A DNA stretch of 43,439 bases from NCBI GenBank assembly GCA_963725415.1, contig CAVRZY010000245.1, forward strand, positions 1 to 43,439, written 5' to 3'. Position 1 is the first letter of the stretch, and each line of letters begins with the position of its first letter. The notes below the pieces were generated by a model. That model saw only the letters and a list, made by a program, of their open reading frames with translations, did no database searches and was not told the DNA's origin. Source of the stretch: CAVRZY01 sp963725415. Its GTDB lineage: Bacteria > Acidobacteriota > Terriglobia > Bryobacterales > Bryobacteraceae. Of this stretch, positions 31,883-41,234 are shown one piece after another. The position numbers and the translations under genes were made by a program.

Positions 31883-32993
31883 TCGCTGCCGCCTCCATGG
31901 CTCGCCACGTGTCAAGGGCCGTGATGAACCTCCGCGCATTTCGCTCGGCGCTGTAGTCGCGGGAGAGCCGCAGCGAATGTTCACCATGCCTGCGAGCCAG
32001 GTCGGTGAGCCCCCCGTATGCACCCATTGCGCTAGCGAGCGATTCTACGCTACCCGCGCGGACCCGGAAGCCGTTCTCGCCAGGCTCAATGAGGTGGTAA
32101 GCTGCGCCACAGCGATCAGTGGCAATCAAAGCTAGCGCCATCGAAGCGGCTTCGTTCAGAACGACACCCCAGCCGTCCAGGCGGCTGGGTAACACGAGTA
32201 CCTGCGCTGTACAGAGGACGTTTGTGACCGCGGACCAGGCCACCGGTCCGCGCAGCAGGACCCGGTCCTGCAGACCGAGGGCCGCGATCTCCCGCGCGTA
32301 CCTGCCGCTTGAACGGTCCGGCCCCACCAGAAGCAGCACCCACTCGTCCGAGGTCTTTGCCAGCCGGGCAAAAGCCTGCAAGAGAACATCAATCCCCTTC
32401 CGTCGCTCCAGCGCGCCCACAAAGCAAAACGCCTTACGCGCGCCCCGAAACTCCTCACATAAAGCGTCGGCCTTGGCTTCGGGGCCGGGACGGGGATTAG
32501 AGTATGTTAGAAGTGCAAGTTTTTCTGCACGCACTCCCCACCTGCGAAATTCCGACAAGGCGAGCTCGCCATTCCCGAATGCTCCCAGCGCGTACCGGTT
32601 AACGAGCCGTGCGTACCATCGCTTGATGGGATATCCCGCGTACCATCGCCAGCCCGGGCGTGCGGGCTCGCTCCAGTGGACCCACTGAGCGGCGCTCCTG
32701 CTCAAGAAAACAGCAAGGGCGCGAAGGAAAGGTTCACCGCAGCCGGGGACAACGTGAATTCGTTCCTTCCAGTCGTTCCCCAAGGTTTCCGGTACAATTT
32801 TCCGGCTTACATAACATTCGTCCCGAGGTAACGTCTCAAAGGCAGCCCACCCCATCCGGAGCCTGTCCTCCCTTACGTGCCCGTAGTAGTTAACGCGCAG
32901 GTCCACTCCAGCCGCCCGAAGGCCGGCGAAAAACGGCCCCTGATAATGATTAGGGATGTTGGTCCACACCAGCGCTTTGTCGATCGGCTGCAT
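31866..32993 (-). CDS. GT4-type glycosyltransferase
   Basis: 375 residues from ATG 32993 (MQPIDKALVWTNIPNHYQGP); the open frame to 33131 overlaps the neighbouring membrane-protein gene and was not used. The GT-B C-terminal half reads FCFVGALERRKGIDVLLQAF, VLLRGPVAWSAVTNVL, then VLPSRLDGWGVVLNEAASMA with the conserved Glu of the donor site. The N-terminal half is less typical (FFAGLRAAGVDLRVNYYGHV). Donor and acceptor are unknown. It belongs to the polysaccharide operon. Confidence 0.85.
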   Translation of the reverse strand: MQPIDKALVWTNIPNHYQGPFFAGLRAAGVDLRVNYYGHVREDRLRMGWAAFETLPRDECYVSRKIVPETLGNDWKERIHVVPGCGEPFLRALAVFLSRSAAQWVHWSEPARPGWRWYAGYPIKRWYARLVNRYALGAFGNGELALSEFRRWGVRAEKLALLTYSNPRPGPEAKADALCEEFRGARKAFCFVGALERRKGIDVLLQAFARLAKTSDEWVLLLVGPDRSSGRYAREIAALGLQDRVLLRGPVAWSAVTNVLCTAQVLVLPSRLDGWGVVLNEAASMALALIATDRCGAAYHLIEPGENGFRVRAGSVESLASAMGAYGGLTDLARRHGEHSLRLSRDYSAERNARRFITALDTWRAMEAAANASGN

Positions 32994-33006
32994 TGAAGAA
33001 CGGAGC

Positions 33007-34437
33007 CTATTCAGAGCACCTGCTTGCTGCTGATTGCTCGCCGAGCCGCGCCCGCACAGCGTACTTCTGAGGGACCCGTTGAACGCAGGCATCGCGTCGC
33101 CCCAAGTGATCGGCGGCCAGCAGGAAGCCAAACGCGATCGACTGCAAGTATGGCGAGCCGAAGATTAGACATTGAGCAAGCACATTTAACCCCACGAACG
33201 CCACGGCAACCGCTTCTGAAGACACGCAACGCCGGGCGCCCCAAAGCAGGGTGACTGTGCGTCCAAAACTCAGCGCCAGAAGAATCAGACCCACCAGGCC
33301 AGTATTGCAGATCCAATTTACCAAGCCGTTATCCGGAAACACCAGCCCCCCGGGGAAGTTGAACTTCTCCGCCAGACGGGGGCCAATTCCACCAAGGCCG
33401 CACCCAAACACAGCCAACCACGGCTGTTCTGAGAACAGCTCCAAAGTGGCCTGCTCAATACTCTCTCCAAGCACGCCTTTGCCCTCAAAGCGCTCAACGG
33501 TGCGCTGACGCGAAATATCTGCTATCACATCCGTCGAGCCCGCGCCGGTCAGGAACACACCACAGGCCAGCAAGAAACTGACAACTATCATGGAAGCCCT
33601 GGTGAAGTCCAATCGGTGCGAGCAGGCGAAAAGTAATAGGGCACTAACCGCCGCGCCACCCCACGCCGCTGTTGACAACGTTAGCGCCAGAGTGACCAGC
33701 ACAACCACGGTAGCAGCGCCAATAATTCCCCGCAGCTTCGCGGTCCGAAGGAGAAGCTGTGCCCAGATCAGGCTCAACCAAAAAACACATAGGCCTCCCA
33801 ACCCCTTCGGCTCCCCCGCAAACGAACATGCCCGCAGAACCGTGAAGCCACGAATCTGAACACGGGAAAATTGCTCTCCGACATAACTCGTTGCATTCCA
33901 GATAGGCACGCGTATGCCCGTCGCCGGAAGCCCCACTCTGTCGGCATAGGTCTGGTAAATGCCGTAAAGCGCCAGCGCCGCTCCCGCCACCATAACCACG
34001 CGGCACAGCTTCGCACGAGCGCGGACGTCAAGCAAGACTGAAGCTAGAGTATAGCCTACCCCGATCGTGATCAGCCACTCTGCAATCTTCACAAAAGGCT
34101 GAAGAGTCCCGTAAACCGGACTCGCGCCGGTCATCGCTCGCGCTGGCTTCACTGTCGCTCCGAAGAGAGTGACGAGACACCCCCAGAAAGCTAGGGCCAC
34201 GAAAGCTGGGGGCACACGAACAGAATTGGCCGCGCGCAGGCGGGTGGCTTCCGCCGCCAGCAAGACCGCCCCACAGAGGCGTTGGGGATCCCAGGTCGCA
34301 TAGTGCCACACTGAAAAGTAGCCCAGCGGCCCCACGGCGCAGTAGTACAGCACACCACTCAGTCTGCCTCGGTAGGCGGCAATGGCTTGCCCGATCAGCA
34401 GCAGAACCAAAATAGCTCCAATGGTCGACTCAGACAT
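33007..34437 (-). CDS. Wzy/O-antigen ligase-like polytopic membrane protein
   Basis: 476 residues with about 11-12 hydrophobic segments and a large loop before the last segments (GVLGESIEQATLELFSEQPW, LAVFGCGLGGIGPRLAEKF, VFPDNGLVNWICNTGL), a layout shared by O-antigen polymerases and WaaL-type ligases. It either polymerises lipid-linked repeat units or transfers the chain to its acceptor at the periplasmic face. With a flippase end and a WecA-like enzyme in the same locus, a Wzx/Wzy-type pathway is likely. The two subfamilies cannot be told apart here. Confidence 0.78.
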   Translation of the reverse strand: MSESTIGAILVLLLIGQAIAAYRGRLSGVLYYCAVGPLGYFSVWHYATWDPQRLCGAVLLAAEATRLRAANSVRVPPAFVALAFWGCLVTLFGATVKPARAMTGASPVYGTLQPFVKIAEWLITIGVGYTLASVLLDVRARAKLCRVVMVAGAALALYGIYQTYADRVGLPATGIRVPIWNATSYVGEQFSRVQIRGFTVLRACSFAGEPKGLGGLCVFWLSLIWAQLLLRTAKLRGIIGAATVVVLVTLALTLSTAAWGGAAVSALLLFACSHRLDFTRASMIVVSFLLACGVFLTGAGSTDVIADISRQRTVERFEGKGVLGESIEQATLELFSEQPWLAVFGCGLGGIGPRLAEKFNFPGGLVFPDNGLVNWICNTGLVGLILLALSFGRTVTLLWGARRCVSSEAVAVAFVGLNVLAQCLIFGSPYLQSIAFGFLLAADHLGRRDACVQRVPQKYAVRARLGEQSAASRCSE

Positions 34438-34647
34438 GAGCTGTCATCAGGGGTTCGCCGGAGATGCGCCGCGAACACGTCCTTCCCGATCCGCGCGGGG
34501 AGTACTCTTGGTGGCGCTTTCCGGTTTGGTCATTCCTGGCATCTAGTCTCACCCCGGAACCACTTGGCCCGGACCGCAGGAGGAACTGGTCACGCTAAAG
34601 GTGCAAAAGTGTGGTATCGGACCTCAATCGATATCTGGGGTGGATCT
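34438..34647. other. Intergenic stretch of about 210 bp
   Basis: No gene or clear terminator recognised between the membrane-protein gene and the next glycosyltransferase upstream. It may hold an internal promoter. Confidence 0.3.
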
Positions 34648-35892
34648 TCACTGCCGTCTTCCGTCTGCCGTCGAACTCTGAGCCGTCACAGCGCTTATCA
34701 GCCGTTCGCTGTACCTCGCGAGCGTGAATACCGAAGCACGTGCAAGTGCGTTGCGCGACATTTCGGCCAGGACTTCTGGGCGGGACCGGAGCAGCTCTAA
34801 TCTCTCTGCGATCGCCTCACTATTCCTGATCGGGACAACGAAACCGTCGACCCCGTCCCTTACGACACTGCCAGCGTTGGGTGTCGTGACAATCGGTAGG
34901 CCGGCGGCCAGTGCCTCGTAGCAAACAGTCGCCGAGCCCTCGCACAGCGACGGCAGCACGAACACATCGGCCCACGCATACTGGTCAGCCATTTCTGCTC
35001 GCGACACCGGACCCACCGCTTGCGCATTCCTTGGAATCTCGCGTTGGGCCGTCGGCGACAGAGTGAGAGGACCCACAAACCGGAACACAAAGTGCTCCAT
35101 GCTCAGGCGCCGCGCCGCTTGGAAAAGATACTGCACGCCTTTCGCGAGTCCGACCCTTCCTGCGAACAGCACCCTCAGCTTGGATTCGCTGGGCGCCAAG
35201 CGCGGCCCGCGGCGGACGTCTACTCCATACGGAACAACCCTACACCGCTCGACCGGTCCTCCGTCGGATCGAATCCCTTGCAGGACGAAATCCGAAGGGC
35301 AGAGGATGAAGTCCGAACTCCGCCACTCCTCACGTTCCCGGGCGGCGTATTCTCCGGCCATCAAGTCCCGCGTCTGTCTCTCTTCCCAACCCGGCCAAGC
35401 TGCCCACTCATCCTCGATAAACCGTCTGTAAATCCCCCACGGGGCGCTGGTCTGCTCGACCACCGTTGCCAGCCCCCGTTCCCGCCCGAAGCGAAGCAAT
35501 TCAAGACCTGCTGAGTTGAATACGTAGACTGCCGTGGCACCCCCCAAGCCGCGCGCAATGATGCGTCGGCAGAATTCACCTCCTGCTCTCATGTACGACG
35601 CGGTGATTTCCGACGACGTCCGTGCGTTTCGCTGGTCCCGATGATACTTGAGAAAGAAACCCGGAAACTGAACGATCCTCTCGGGTGGAACGCCATCCGG
35701 AACCCTGGCCATCAGCCGCTTCAGTGACGCCACCCCAAGGGACCGCGCAACAGAGCCCCCCACCGCGCTGATCCAGCCGTCGGGCGCGACAATGTCGGTA
35801 TACAGGCGCTCCAACATTCCAGCGGAATGCAGTATCCGCGGCACCGCGTAATGCATACGCGCGCCCAGTTGTGCCACCACAAACCTGTGCAT
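34648..35892 (-). CDS. GT4 glycosyltransferase
   Basis: 414 residues from ATG 35892 (MHRFVVAQLGARMHYAVPRI); a GTG six codons earlier overlaps the upstream gene by 4 bp and is also possible. The C-terminal half has RVLFAGRVGLAKGVQYLFQA, FVFRFVGPLTLSP, and the donor motif LPSLCEGSATVCYEALAAGL. The N-terminal half contains TAVYVFNSAGLELLRFGRER. Likely a cytoplasmic transferase acting on the lipid-linked repeat unit; the sugar is unknown. Confidence 0.86.
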   Translation of the reverse strand: MHRFVVAQLGARMHYAVPRILHSAGMLERLYTDIVAPDGWISAVGGSVARSLGVASLKRLMARVPDGVPPERIVQFPGFFLKYHRDQRNARTSSEITASYMRAGGEFCRRIIARGLGGATAVYVFNSAGLELLRFGRERGLATVVEQTSAPWGIYRRFIEDEWAAWPGWEERQTRDLMAGEYAAREREEWRSSDFILCPSDFVLQGIRSDGGPVERCRVVPYGVDVRRGPRLAPSESKLRVLFAGRVGLAKGVQYLFQAARRLSMEHFVFRFVGPLTLSPTAQREIPRNAQAVGPVSRAEMADQYAWADVFVLPSLCEGSATVCYEALAAGLPIVTTPNAGSVVRDGVDGFVVPIRNSEAIAERLELLRSRPEVLAEMSRNALARASVFTLARYSERLISAVTAQSSTADGRRQ

Positions 35893-35906
35893 CGTCACGA
35901 ACGGTG

Positions 35907-37070
35907 TCAAACGGCTCGGGCAGGTGCCGGAAAGTACAGTTCCTCGTATTGACTGCTCACAATCTCAAGGGTGTAGCGATTGTGGACTCTGTCAATGGCG
36001 TTCCTGCTAAGAGTCCTGAGCAATTGTCGGTCACGCGCGAGTCTCGCGAGAGCCCCTGCGAGTGCCTCGCTGGTACGCGGAACAAGGAACCCGGTGACCC
36101 CTGGCTCCACAGCGGCGGGAATCCCACCAACAGCCGTCGAGACCACCACGACGCCGCTCGCCATGGCCTCTAGCACCACCATTGGGAATCCTTCAACGCG
36201 GGACATCAAACAGAGGACATCAAGGTTAGGCATTAGTGTCTTCACAGGTTCACTCACATACCCGAGGTACGAGGCGTACTGTGGTCTGCTGGCGCACCAA
36301 GCTCGGGCTGTGTCCCCCTCCGGTCCCGATCCCGCAATAGCTAACCGGGCACAAATTCCTTCCGCGACGAGCCGATCAACCGCATCGGCGACTAAATGCC
36401 ACCCCTTACCCTCTTGAATGACGCCCAGAAAACCAACTCTGAGCGGACCGCCAAAGTGGGCAGCGGTCTCTCGATAGGGGCGTACTTCGCTGACGCCATT
36501 GGGGATGATAGCGAACCTGCTAGGCTCCAAGCCAAACAACTCCTCTGCCACCGCAAGGTTGGACTCATCAACTGAGACCAATGCGCAGCCCTCACTTAGC
36601 AATCGCTGTGCCATTTTCCGATGCAGCCGCCGCCGTACGGGCTGCACCCTCAGCGCCTCTTGACCGGCGATCCCATGGAATGTAACAATCTGTCGCACTC
36701 TGTCCCCTGCCGGCCGGGCAAGAACAAGGCACCCCGCCAGCCATGAATTATGAAAGTGAAGTGCAACAGAGGCGCCAGGGGCCTCGGAACGCAGGCGGGA
36801 AACCCACGAGCCCAGAGGGTTGCGGACGTGGCGATGATAGAGGAACTGGGCTGTCCCGAAGATCTGTGGCGAGTGGCCGGCAAGGTAAGGTACGCCCAAC
36901 TGCGGCAACTCCTTGAAGTACGACCAATCGCGCGGGAGCAAAAGGCCGAGATGGACCGTGTAACCCTTCCCAGCCTGGTGCCTTGCCAAGCTCTTCATCA
37001 CTGACCACACACCCGTCCGCGGGTCACAGGCTACGTGGACAACGATCCGTTTGGTGGTTCCCTCACTCAT
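35907..37070 (-). CDS. GT4 glycosyltransferase
   Basis: 387 residues from ATG 37070 (MSEGTTKRIVVHVACDPRTG); an ATG at 37136 would add 22 alanine-rich residues. Glycine-rich acceptor start (DPRTGVWSVMKSLARHQ), FHNSWLAGCLVLARPAG, then GT-B features VGFLGVIQEGKGWHLVADAV, LAIAGSGPEG and the donor motif LMSRVEGFPMVVLEAMASGV. The end overlaps or abuts the next gene downstream. The sugar is not assignable. Confidence 0.87.
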   Translation of the reverse strand: MSEGTTKRIVVHVACDPRTGVWSVMKSLARHQAGKGYTVHLGLLLPRDWSYFKELPQLGVPYLAGHSPQIFGTAQFLYHRHVRNPLGSWVSRLRSEAPGASVALHFHNSWLAGCLVLARPAGDRVRQIVTFHGIAGQEALRVQPVRRRLHRKMAQRLLSEGCALVSVDESNLAVAEELFGLEPSRFAIIPNGVSEVRPYRETAAHFGGPLRVGFLGVIQEGKGWHLVADAVDRLVAEGICARLAIAGSGPEGDTARAWCASRPQYASYLGYVSEPVKTLMPNLDVLCLMSRVEGFPMVVLEAMASGVVVVSTAVGGIPAAVEPGVTGFLVPRTSEALAGALARLARDRQLLRTLSRNAIDRVHNRYTLEIVSSQYEELYFPAPARAV

Positions 37071-37189
37071 GGCACCACTCTGCTGGCCGGCGGCCGCAAC
37101 CAGCTCACCTGCCGCGCTCCTCGCCTCATCGGCCATTCACTATGGAGGCTGGATCTCGTCTGCGATCTTTCATCTCCAGCGCTGCCGCG

Positions 37190-38362
37190 CTACGAGACGT
37201 CCAATGTCGGAAACAACTCGTCCAATACCGGCGTCGCAGCGATATCCAAGTTCAGAGAAGACTCGAACAGCTCTTTGCAGCGCGAACCCATCTTGGTAAG
37301 ATCGCCTCCGAACATGGCTTTCTCTATTGCGGCTGCGATGTTGGAAGGATCTGACGGGTCGATGCACAGTCCAAGACCGAACTTCTCAACTACTTCAAGG
37401 AGAGTCGGGTTACGGCTGGTGATAAGCGGGACCCCCGAGGCGATCGCCTCGTATAGCTTGTTCGGCGCACACAACCACGTCGTCTCGTTAAGATCCGACC
37501 AGAAAGTAATCATTAGGTCGGCCGCATTGCGCCACGCAGGCAGCTCGTTCCGTTGCTGAAAGCCAAAGTACTTCAGCTTGTCTGGATCCGCGCCCTCCAA
37601 GGCTCTTCGCACAACTTCCTCTTGCCCTTGTTGAACCCTCCCAATAATCGCGATCATGATCCCCGGCGGCAACAAGTGCGATGCCTGGCAAATCTCAAAT
37701 ATGTAATGGCTGCTCCCCAATTCCCCGTGATACAAAACCACTCTCCGGCCATTGCGTTGAGGTATTTGCCTCGCGGCCACCCCTCTCCATTCCATCGCCG
37801 CCCTGCGTGTCGGGCTATTGGGCATAACACGCGCCGTGGTTCCAGGCGCCAGCGTCTCGGTCGCTTGCGCCCTGTGCGAGTTCGGGAAAATAACAGCCTT
37901 CACCCGAGGAAAAAGTATGCGCGCACTGTTCTTAGCTAAGCCAAAGCGGCTATTGACGGTCATGAGCGGCTGTTCGATACAGTAGTGTATATGCCGGATT
38001 TGCCTCCGGAAGCAGCGCAGTAGCTCCGTGACACACAACGAAATCGGATCAAGGGTGATCACCGTGCTGCTTCTGAGCCAAAGCAGCGATCGGACGAATG
38101 TGACGGCGAAAGACAGGAGGTCAAACCGGGAGAACTTCGTCCACCGGAACACGCCATGCTTTATCAGGTGGAGAGCGACTCCGCTCGGCAAATCCAGGGC
38201 GGGAAGGCAATAGCGTGTAGCGATAGTCACTTCGTAGTCGCGCCCAATCAGCAACTCGCTGAGGTACGAAAGTTGAGGCCAGGCGGCTTCGTACGCCAGG
38301 ATCAAAACCCCACGCTTCGCCTGTTCTTGCTGTCGCCTCCGCTTTTCAGAGTGCTTCCACAT
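37190..38362 (-). CDS. Glycosyltransferase (GT-B fold, GT4-like)
   Basis: 390 residues. N-terminal domain GVLILAYEAAWPQLSYLSEL; middle RRVVLYHGELGSSHYIFEIC; C-terminal APNKLYEAIASGVPLITSRN with the conserved Glu, then DPSDPSNIAAAIEKAM. It starts inside the end of the upstream methyltransferase gene (17-bp overlap). More divergent than its neighbours, but the fold assignment looks safe. Confidence 0.8.
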   Translation of the reverse strand: MWKHSEKRRRQQEQAKRGVLILAYEAAWPQLSYLSELLIGRDYEVTIATRYCLPALDLPSGVALHLIKHGVFRWTKFSRFDLLSFAVTFVRSLLWLRSSTVITLDPISLCVTELLRCFRRQIRHIHYCIEQPLMTVNSRFGLAKNSARILFPRVKAVIFPNSHRAQATETLAPGTTARVMPNSPTRRAAMEWRGVAARQIPQRNGRRVVLYHGELGSSHYIFEICQASHLLPPGIMIAIIGRVQQGQEEVVRRALEGADPDKLKYFGFQQRNELPAWRNAADLMITFWSDLNETTWLCAPNKLYEAIASGVPLITSRNPTLLEVVEKFGLGLCIDPSDPSNIAAAIEKAMFGGDLTKMGSRCKELFESSLNLDIAATPVLDELFPTLDVS

Positions 38363-39422
38363 CTCGGCGCAACTCGCACGATCGGGACGCTACGGCCAGG
38401 AATGAGATCGACGAGCGGCCTTTCAGAGCATGATAGTAGGCGAGAGGCAGGCCAATCGTGTCGAGCAGAGCGTGGTATGAACGTGCAGCCCAAACTTGGG
38501 CGGTGGCGCGCGCTCTACCAGTCTGCGGGTCGTTCTTGGCCGCGCTTTGTCGGGGGGTGCCCGCCGCGCCATCCGCAGGTGCGGCGCTGACTCCACGTCG
38601 CACCAACTTTTGCCCAACCGATCGAATTGCGCCGCCCCAACGGATCAATTCGTGTCCGGACGGGCACGGGCAGAAGATACTCACTTCGGGAAAGCCGGCT
38701 CCCTGAAAGAACAGCTTCAGCGAGTCCGGTGTCCACCTCAGGTAGTGATGCGGAGGATAATCTGAATCTTCTCTTCCTTCCCGGCTGCTCAGGCAGGGCC
38801 GCATCGGGGAGGGCACACTCGCAATAATGTGACTCTCCGGGAACCTCGCTCCGAGGGCCGACACAAACCAGTATGGATCCGGGAAATGCTCCAGGACCTC
38901 GAACAGTGTGATCGCATAAGGCGCCCTGCCGGCCCATGTGAAATCCGGAGCGATTTCACGACGAGCGTCGAGACCCAGTTCCTGCAACGCCGCAACTAAC
39001 GCTTCGGATACGTCGATGCCGATCGCGTTATAGCCGTGCCGCTTCAGTGCACGAAGAAACCGCCCGGAGCCACATCCGCAGTCGACGACGGAGGCTCCCC
39101 GGGGGGCCCTTGTTCGCAGCCAGGACAGTGCGCAGGACTCTGAGGGTGACAACCAGGGGGGAGGGAGCCAAAGTGCCCTCGCCTCCGTTTGCACACGCGA
39201 AAGCACAGGGGGGTAATATGAGAAGCCGCTACCACCGCTACCACCTGGATCCGGCGCATCCCACGACTTCATGTAGCGCTCTGGACTGTAGTCCGGATTA
39301 AGAGTGAAGGTCAGGCCGCATCCCGCACACACGGCAAGCAGATATCCCCTGTACTCTTCGGCTGGTCCTGTGGCGTCCGACCCGCAAGCTGGACAGCGGC
39401 GAACAGTCTCGTGGTTGGACAT
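38346..39422 (-). CDS. SAM-dependent methyltransferase with N-terminal zinc-binding motif
   Basis: 358 residues from ATG 39422 (MSNHETVRRCPACGSDATGP); the open frame to 39515 adds unlikely sequence. Cys10, Cys13, Cys32 and Cys35 form a zinc-ribbon-like start, common in methyltransferases of polysaccharide loci. SAM-binding motif I is VVDCGCGSGRFLRALKRHGY, followed by AIGIDVSEAL and ITLFEVLEHFPDPYWFV. It may methylate a sugar of the repeat unit. Confidence 0.86.
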   Translation of the reverse strand: MSNHETVRRCPACGSDATGPAEEYRGYLLAVCAGCGLTFTLNPDYSPERYMKSWDAPDPGGSGGSGFSYYPPVLSRVQTEARALWLPPPWLSPSESCALSWLRTRAPRGASVVDCGCGSGRFLRALKRHGYNAIGIDVSEALVAALQELGLDARREIAPDFTWAGRAPYAITLFEVLEHFPDPYWFVSALGARFPESHIIASVPSPMRPCLSSREGREDSDYPPHHYLRWTPDSLKLFFQGAGFPEVSIFCPCPSGHELIRWGGAIRSVGQKLVRRGVSAAPADGAAGTPRQSAAKNDPQTGRARATAQVWAARSYHALLDTIGLPLAYYHALKGRSSISFLAVASRSCELRRDVEAL

Positions 39423-39693
39423 TACTCGTGCATCTCCGTTACGTGTTTCGTCCAAAGCGTCAAGGCCTCCAGCCGGCGCCGGCCGCAGGGCGGCTTCGTG
39501 CGCCCTAGCACTCATATCGGCGTATGACTACCGAACGACGGCAATCACTTTGTTCCTCTCTCCTGGTCGTATCCGGTTAACACCTCAATACAGGCACCCC
39601 ACAACCATTGCAGGCTGCTCCCGTATCCGAAACTCCCGTAGTTGCAGAACCACGGCAGGCATGTCCCCCAGAATCCCGCCTCTCCAGCTCGGC
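39423..39693. other. Intergenic stretch of about 270 bp
   Basis: Nothing recognisable as a gene. It separates the GT39-like gene end from the methyltransferase start and may contain a promoter, which I could not define. Confidence 0.3.
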
Positions 39694-41178
39694 TTACCGC
39701 CTTCGGAACTCCACGAAGCAGTCCCCTCCAACGCATTGCTCGGTGCGCCGCGGCAACACGCTCGCCGCGGATGCCATAATCCGCTCTGCGTTTGAAGTGC
39801 CCCGCTGGACAAGGATTACGTCGTAGACGTCCATATGTTCCGGCGTTAACCAAGTGGTCTCGCTATCAGGGAACGGATAGATGAGATCAATCCTCTGAGC
39901 ATGCGCGTTGAAAGCGAACCATAATGCCGGTGACGCAAGCACTCTCTCGTGGGCTTGAACGCTCTCAACCATGGCATCGTAGCGTCGAGGATCCTGACCC
40001 GGCCCACGGCGAAAATACATGCATAATGACACCGCCTGCATCAGAACCGCCCCACAGGCCACCACCGAAGCGGCCCGCATGAATCTCCTCGAAGTGGCAT
40101 AGGACAAGCCTACCGCTATACTCACAACAATGACTGGAAACAACTGAAGGAAGCGGGTCCCGGATGCCGCCATGAAAAAGAGGAGGACAGGTAATGGGCA
40201 TAGCGTGGCGCCGCAGCAGGCAAGAACGTAGCGGGCGTTTGTGGCGGAGGTGTCGAACATCGCCCTCCAGCATGTCAGCGCGATTGCCAGCAGATACAGG
40301 CCCAAGACGGTCCCGCCGACCTGATTAAACGAGCGGAGCGCTTCCACACCCGCGCTCCGAATAGCCGTGGCCCGCGGCCACAAGTCCCACAAGAGCGGCG
40401 GCGGCAAGTAGCTGTAAGCCGCTCGCATCTGCCGCAATGCTGCAACCGACTGCTCGCCGTGCACTGCGACCCAGATGATCACCGGCAACACCAGACAAGA
40501 GACCCATGCTAACAACCGCGCCGGATTCGTCTTCACGCGCATGAATACCAGAAGCGCGAAAAATGGCAGTGCCAACACTGCGGATGCGTGAGTGGCTAAC
40601 GCTAGTCCCAGTGCACAACCCGCAAAGAGGGCCACTTTTGTACTCCGCTTCGCCTGTCCCCCGGCCTGTACAACGGCATAGATAGCAACCGCGGTGAAGA
40701 CAACACACAGGGCCTCCATCCTCGCCCACCTCGCATGCGCAAGCGTCGTGGCATCCAAAAACATGAGGAAGCTAGTCAGCAGTACTGCCCGGCCCGTCAG
40801 GATTCCCTCCTTCCACAAACGGCGCATGATAGCCACGCATACAATTGGAGCCAGCGCCGAGCAGACCAAACCGACAAGCCGAAGGCTTAGGGCCTCGAAA
40901 CCAAGCAATCGGAACACTACGCCCTGTATGAGGAAAAACAACGGCGGATGGTGTCCGAAAACCTGGTCGAATCCTAGCGGTGAATGCGGCATGCCGGCGC
41001 AGATCAGCTTCCCGCTGGTGGCCCAGCTCAGCGCAGCCTCATTCAGGAAGACTTCATCCCCCAGCGCCGGTATCGGCGGTAGTCGGTCAAAACGCCAAAA
41101 CAGCAACACTGCGCGAAGAAGCGCCAGCCCACCCACAAGGCCCAGAATCCACGTTGGCACCTTTCTCTTCACCGGCAT
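39694..41178 (-). CDS. GT39/PMT-like polytopic glycosyltransferase
   Basis: 494 residues from ATG 41178, which has GAGGAG six bases upstream; ATG 41199 is the alternative. Acidic Asp41-Glu42 (ALGDEVFLNEAAL) sits in the first periplasmic loop, as in ArnT/PMT-type enzymes, followed by about 10-11 membrane segments (for example LRLVGLVCSALAPIVCVAIM). The C-terminal soluble part contains RTEQCVGGDCFVEFRRR. The family uses polyprenyl-phosphate sugar donors at the outer membrane face to decorate lipids or proteins. Confidence 0.8.
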   Translation of the reverse strand: MPVKRKVPTWILGLVGGLALLRAVLLFWRFDRLPPIPALGDEVFLNEAALSWATSGKLICAGMPHSPLGFDQVFGHHPPLFFLIQGVVFRLLGFEALSLRLVGLVCSALAPIVCVAIMRRLWKEGILTGRAVLLTSFLMFLDATTLAHARWARMEALCVVFTAVAIYAVVQAGGQAKRSTKVALFAGCALGLALATHASAVLALPFFALLVFMRVKTNPARLLAWVSCLVLPVIIWVAVHGEQSVAALRQMRAAYSYLPPPLLWDLWPRATAIRSAGVEALRSFNQVGGTVLGLYLLAIALTCWRAMFDTSATNARYVLACCGATLCPLPVLLFFMAASGTRFLQLFPVIVVSIAVGLSYATSRRFMRAASVVACGAVLMQAVSLCMYFRRGPGQDPRRYDAMVESVQAHERVLASPALWFAFNAHAQRIDLIYPFPDSETTWLTPEHMDVYDVILVQRGTSNAERIMASAASVLPRRTEQCVGGDCFVEFRRR

Positions 41179-41234
41179 GTACTGCTCCTCACCTGTCATA
41201 ACCAAGCCCAGTCTCGGCCAAGCCCGTAATCTCA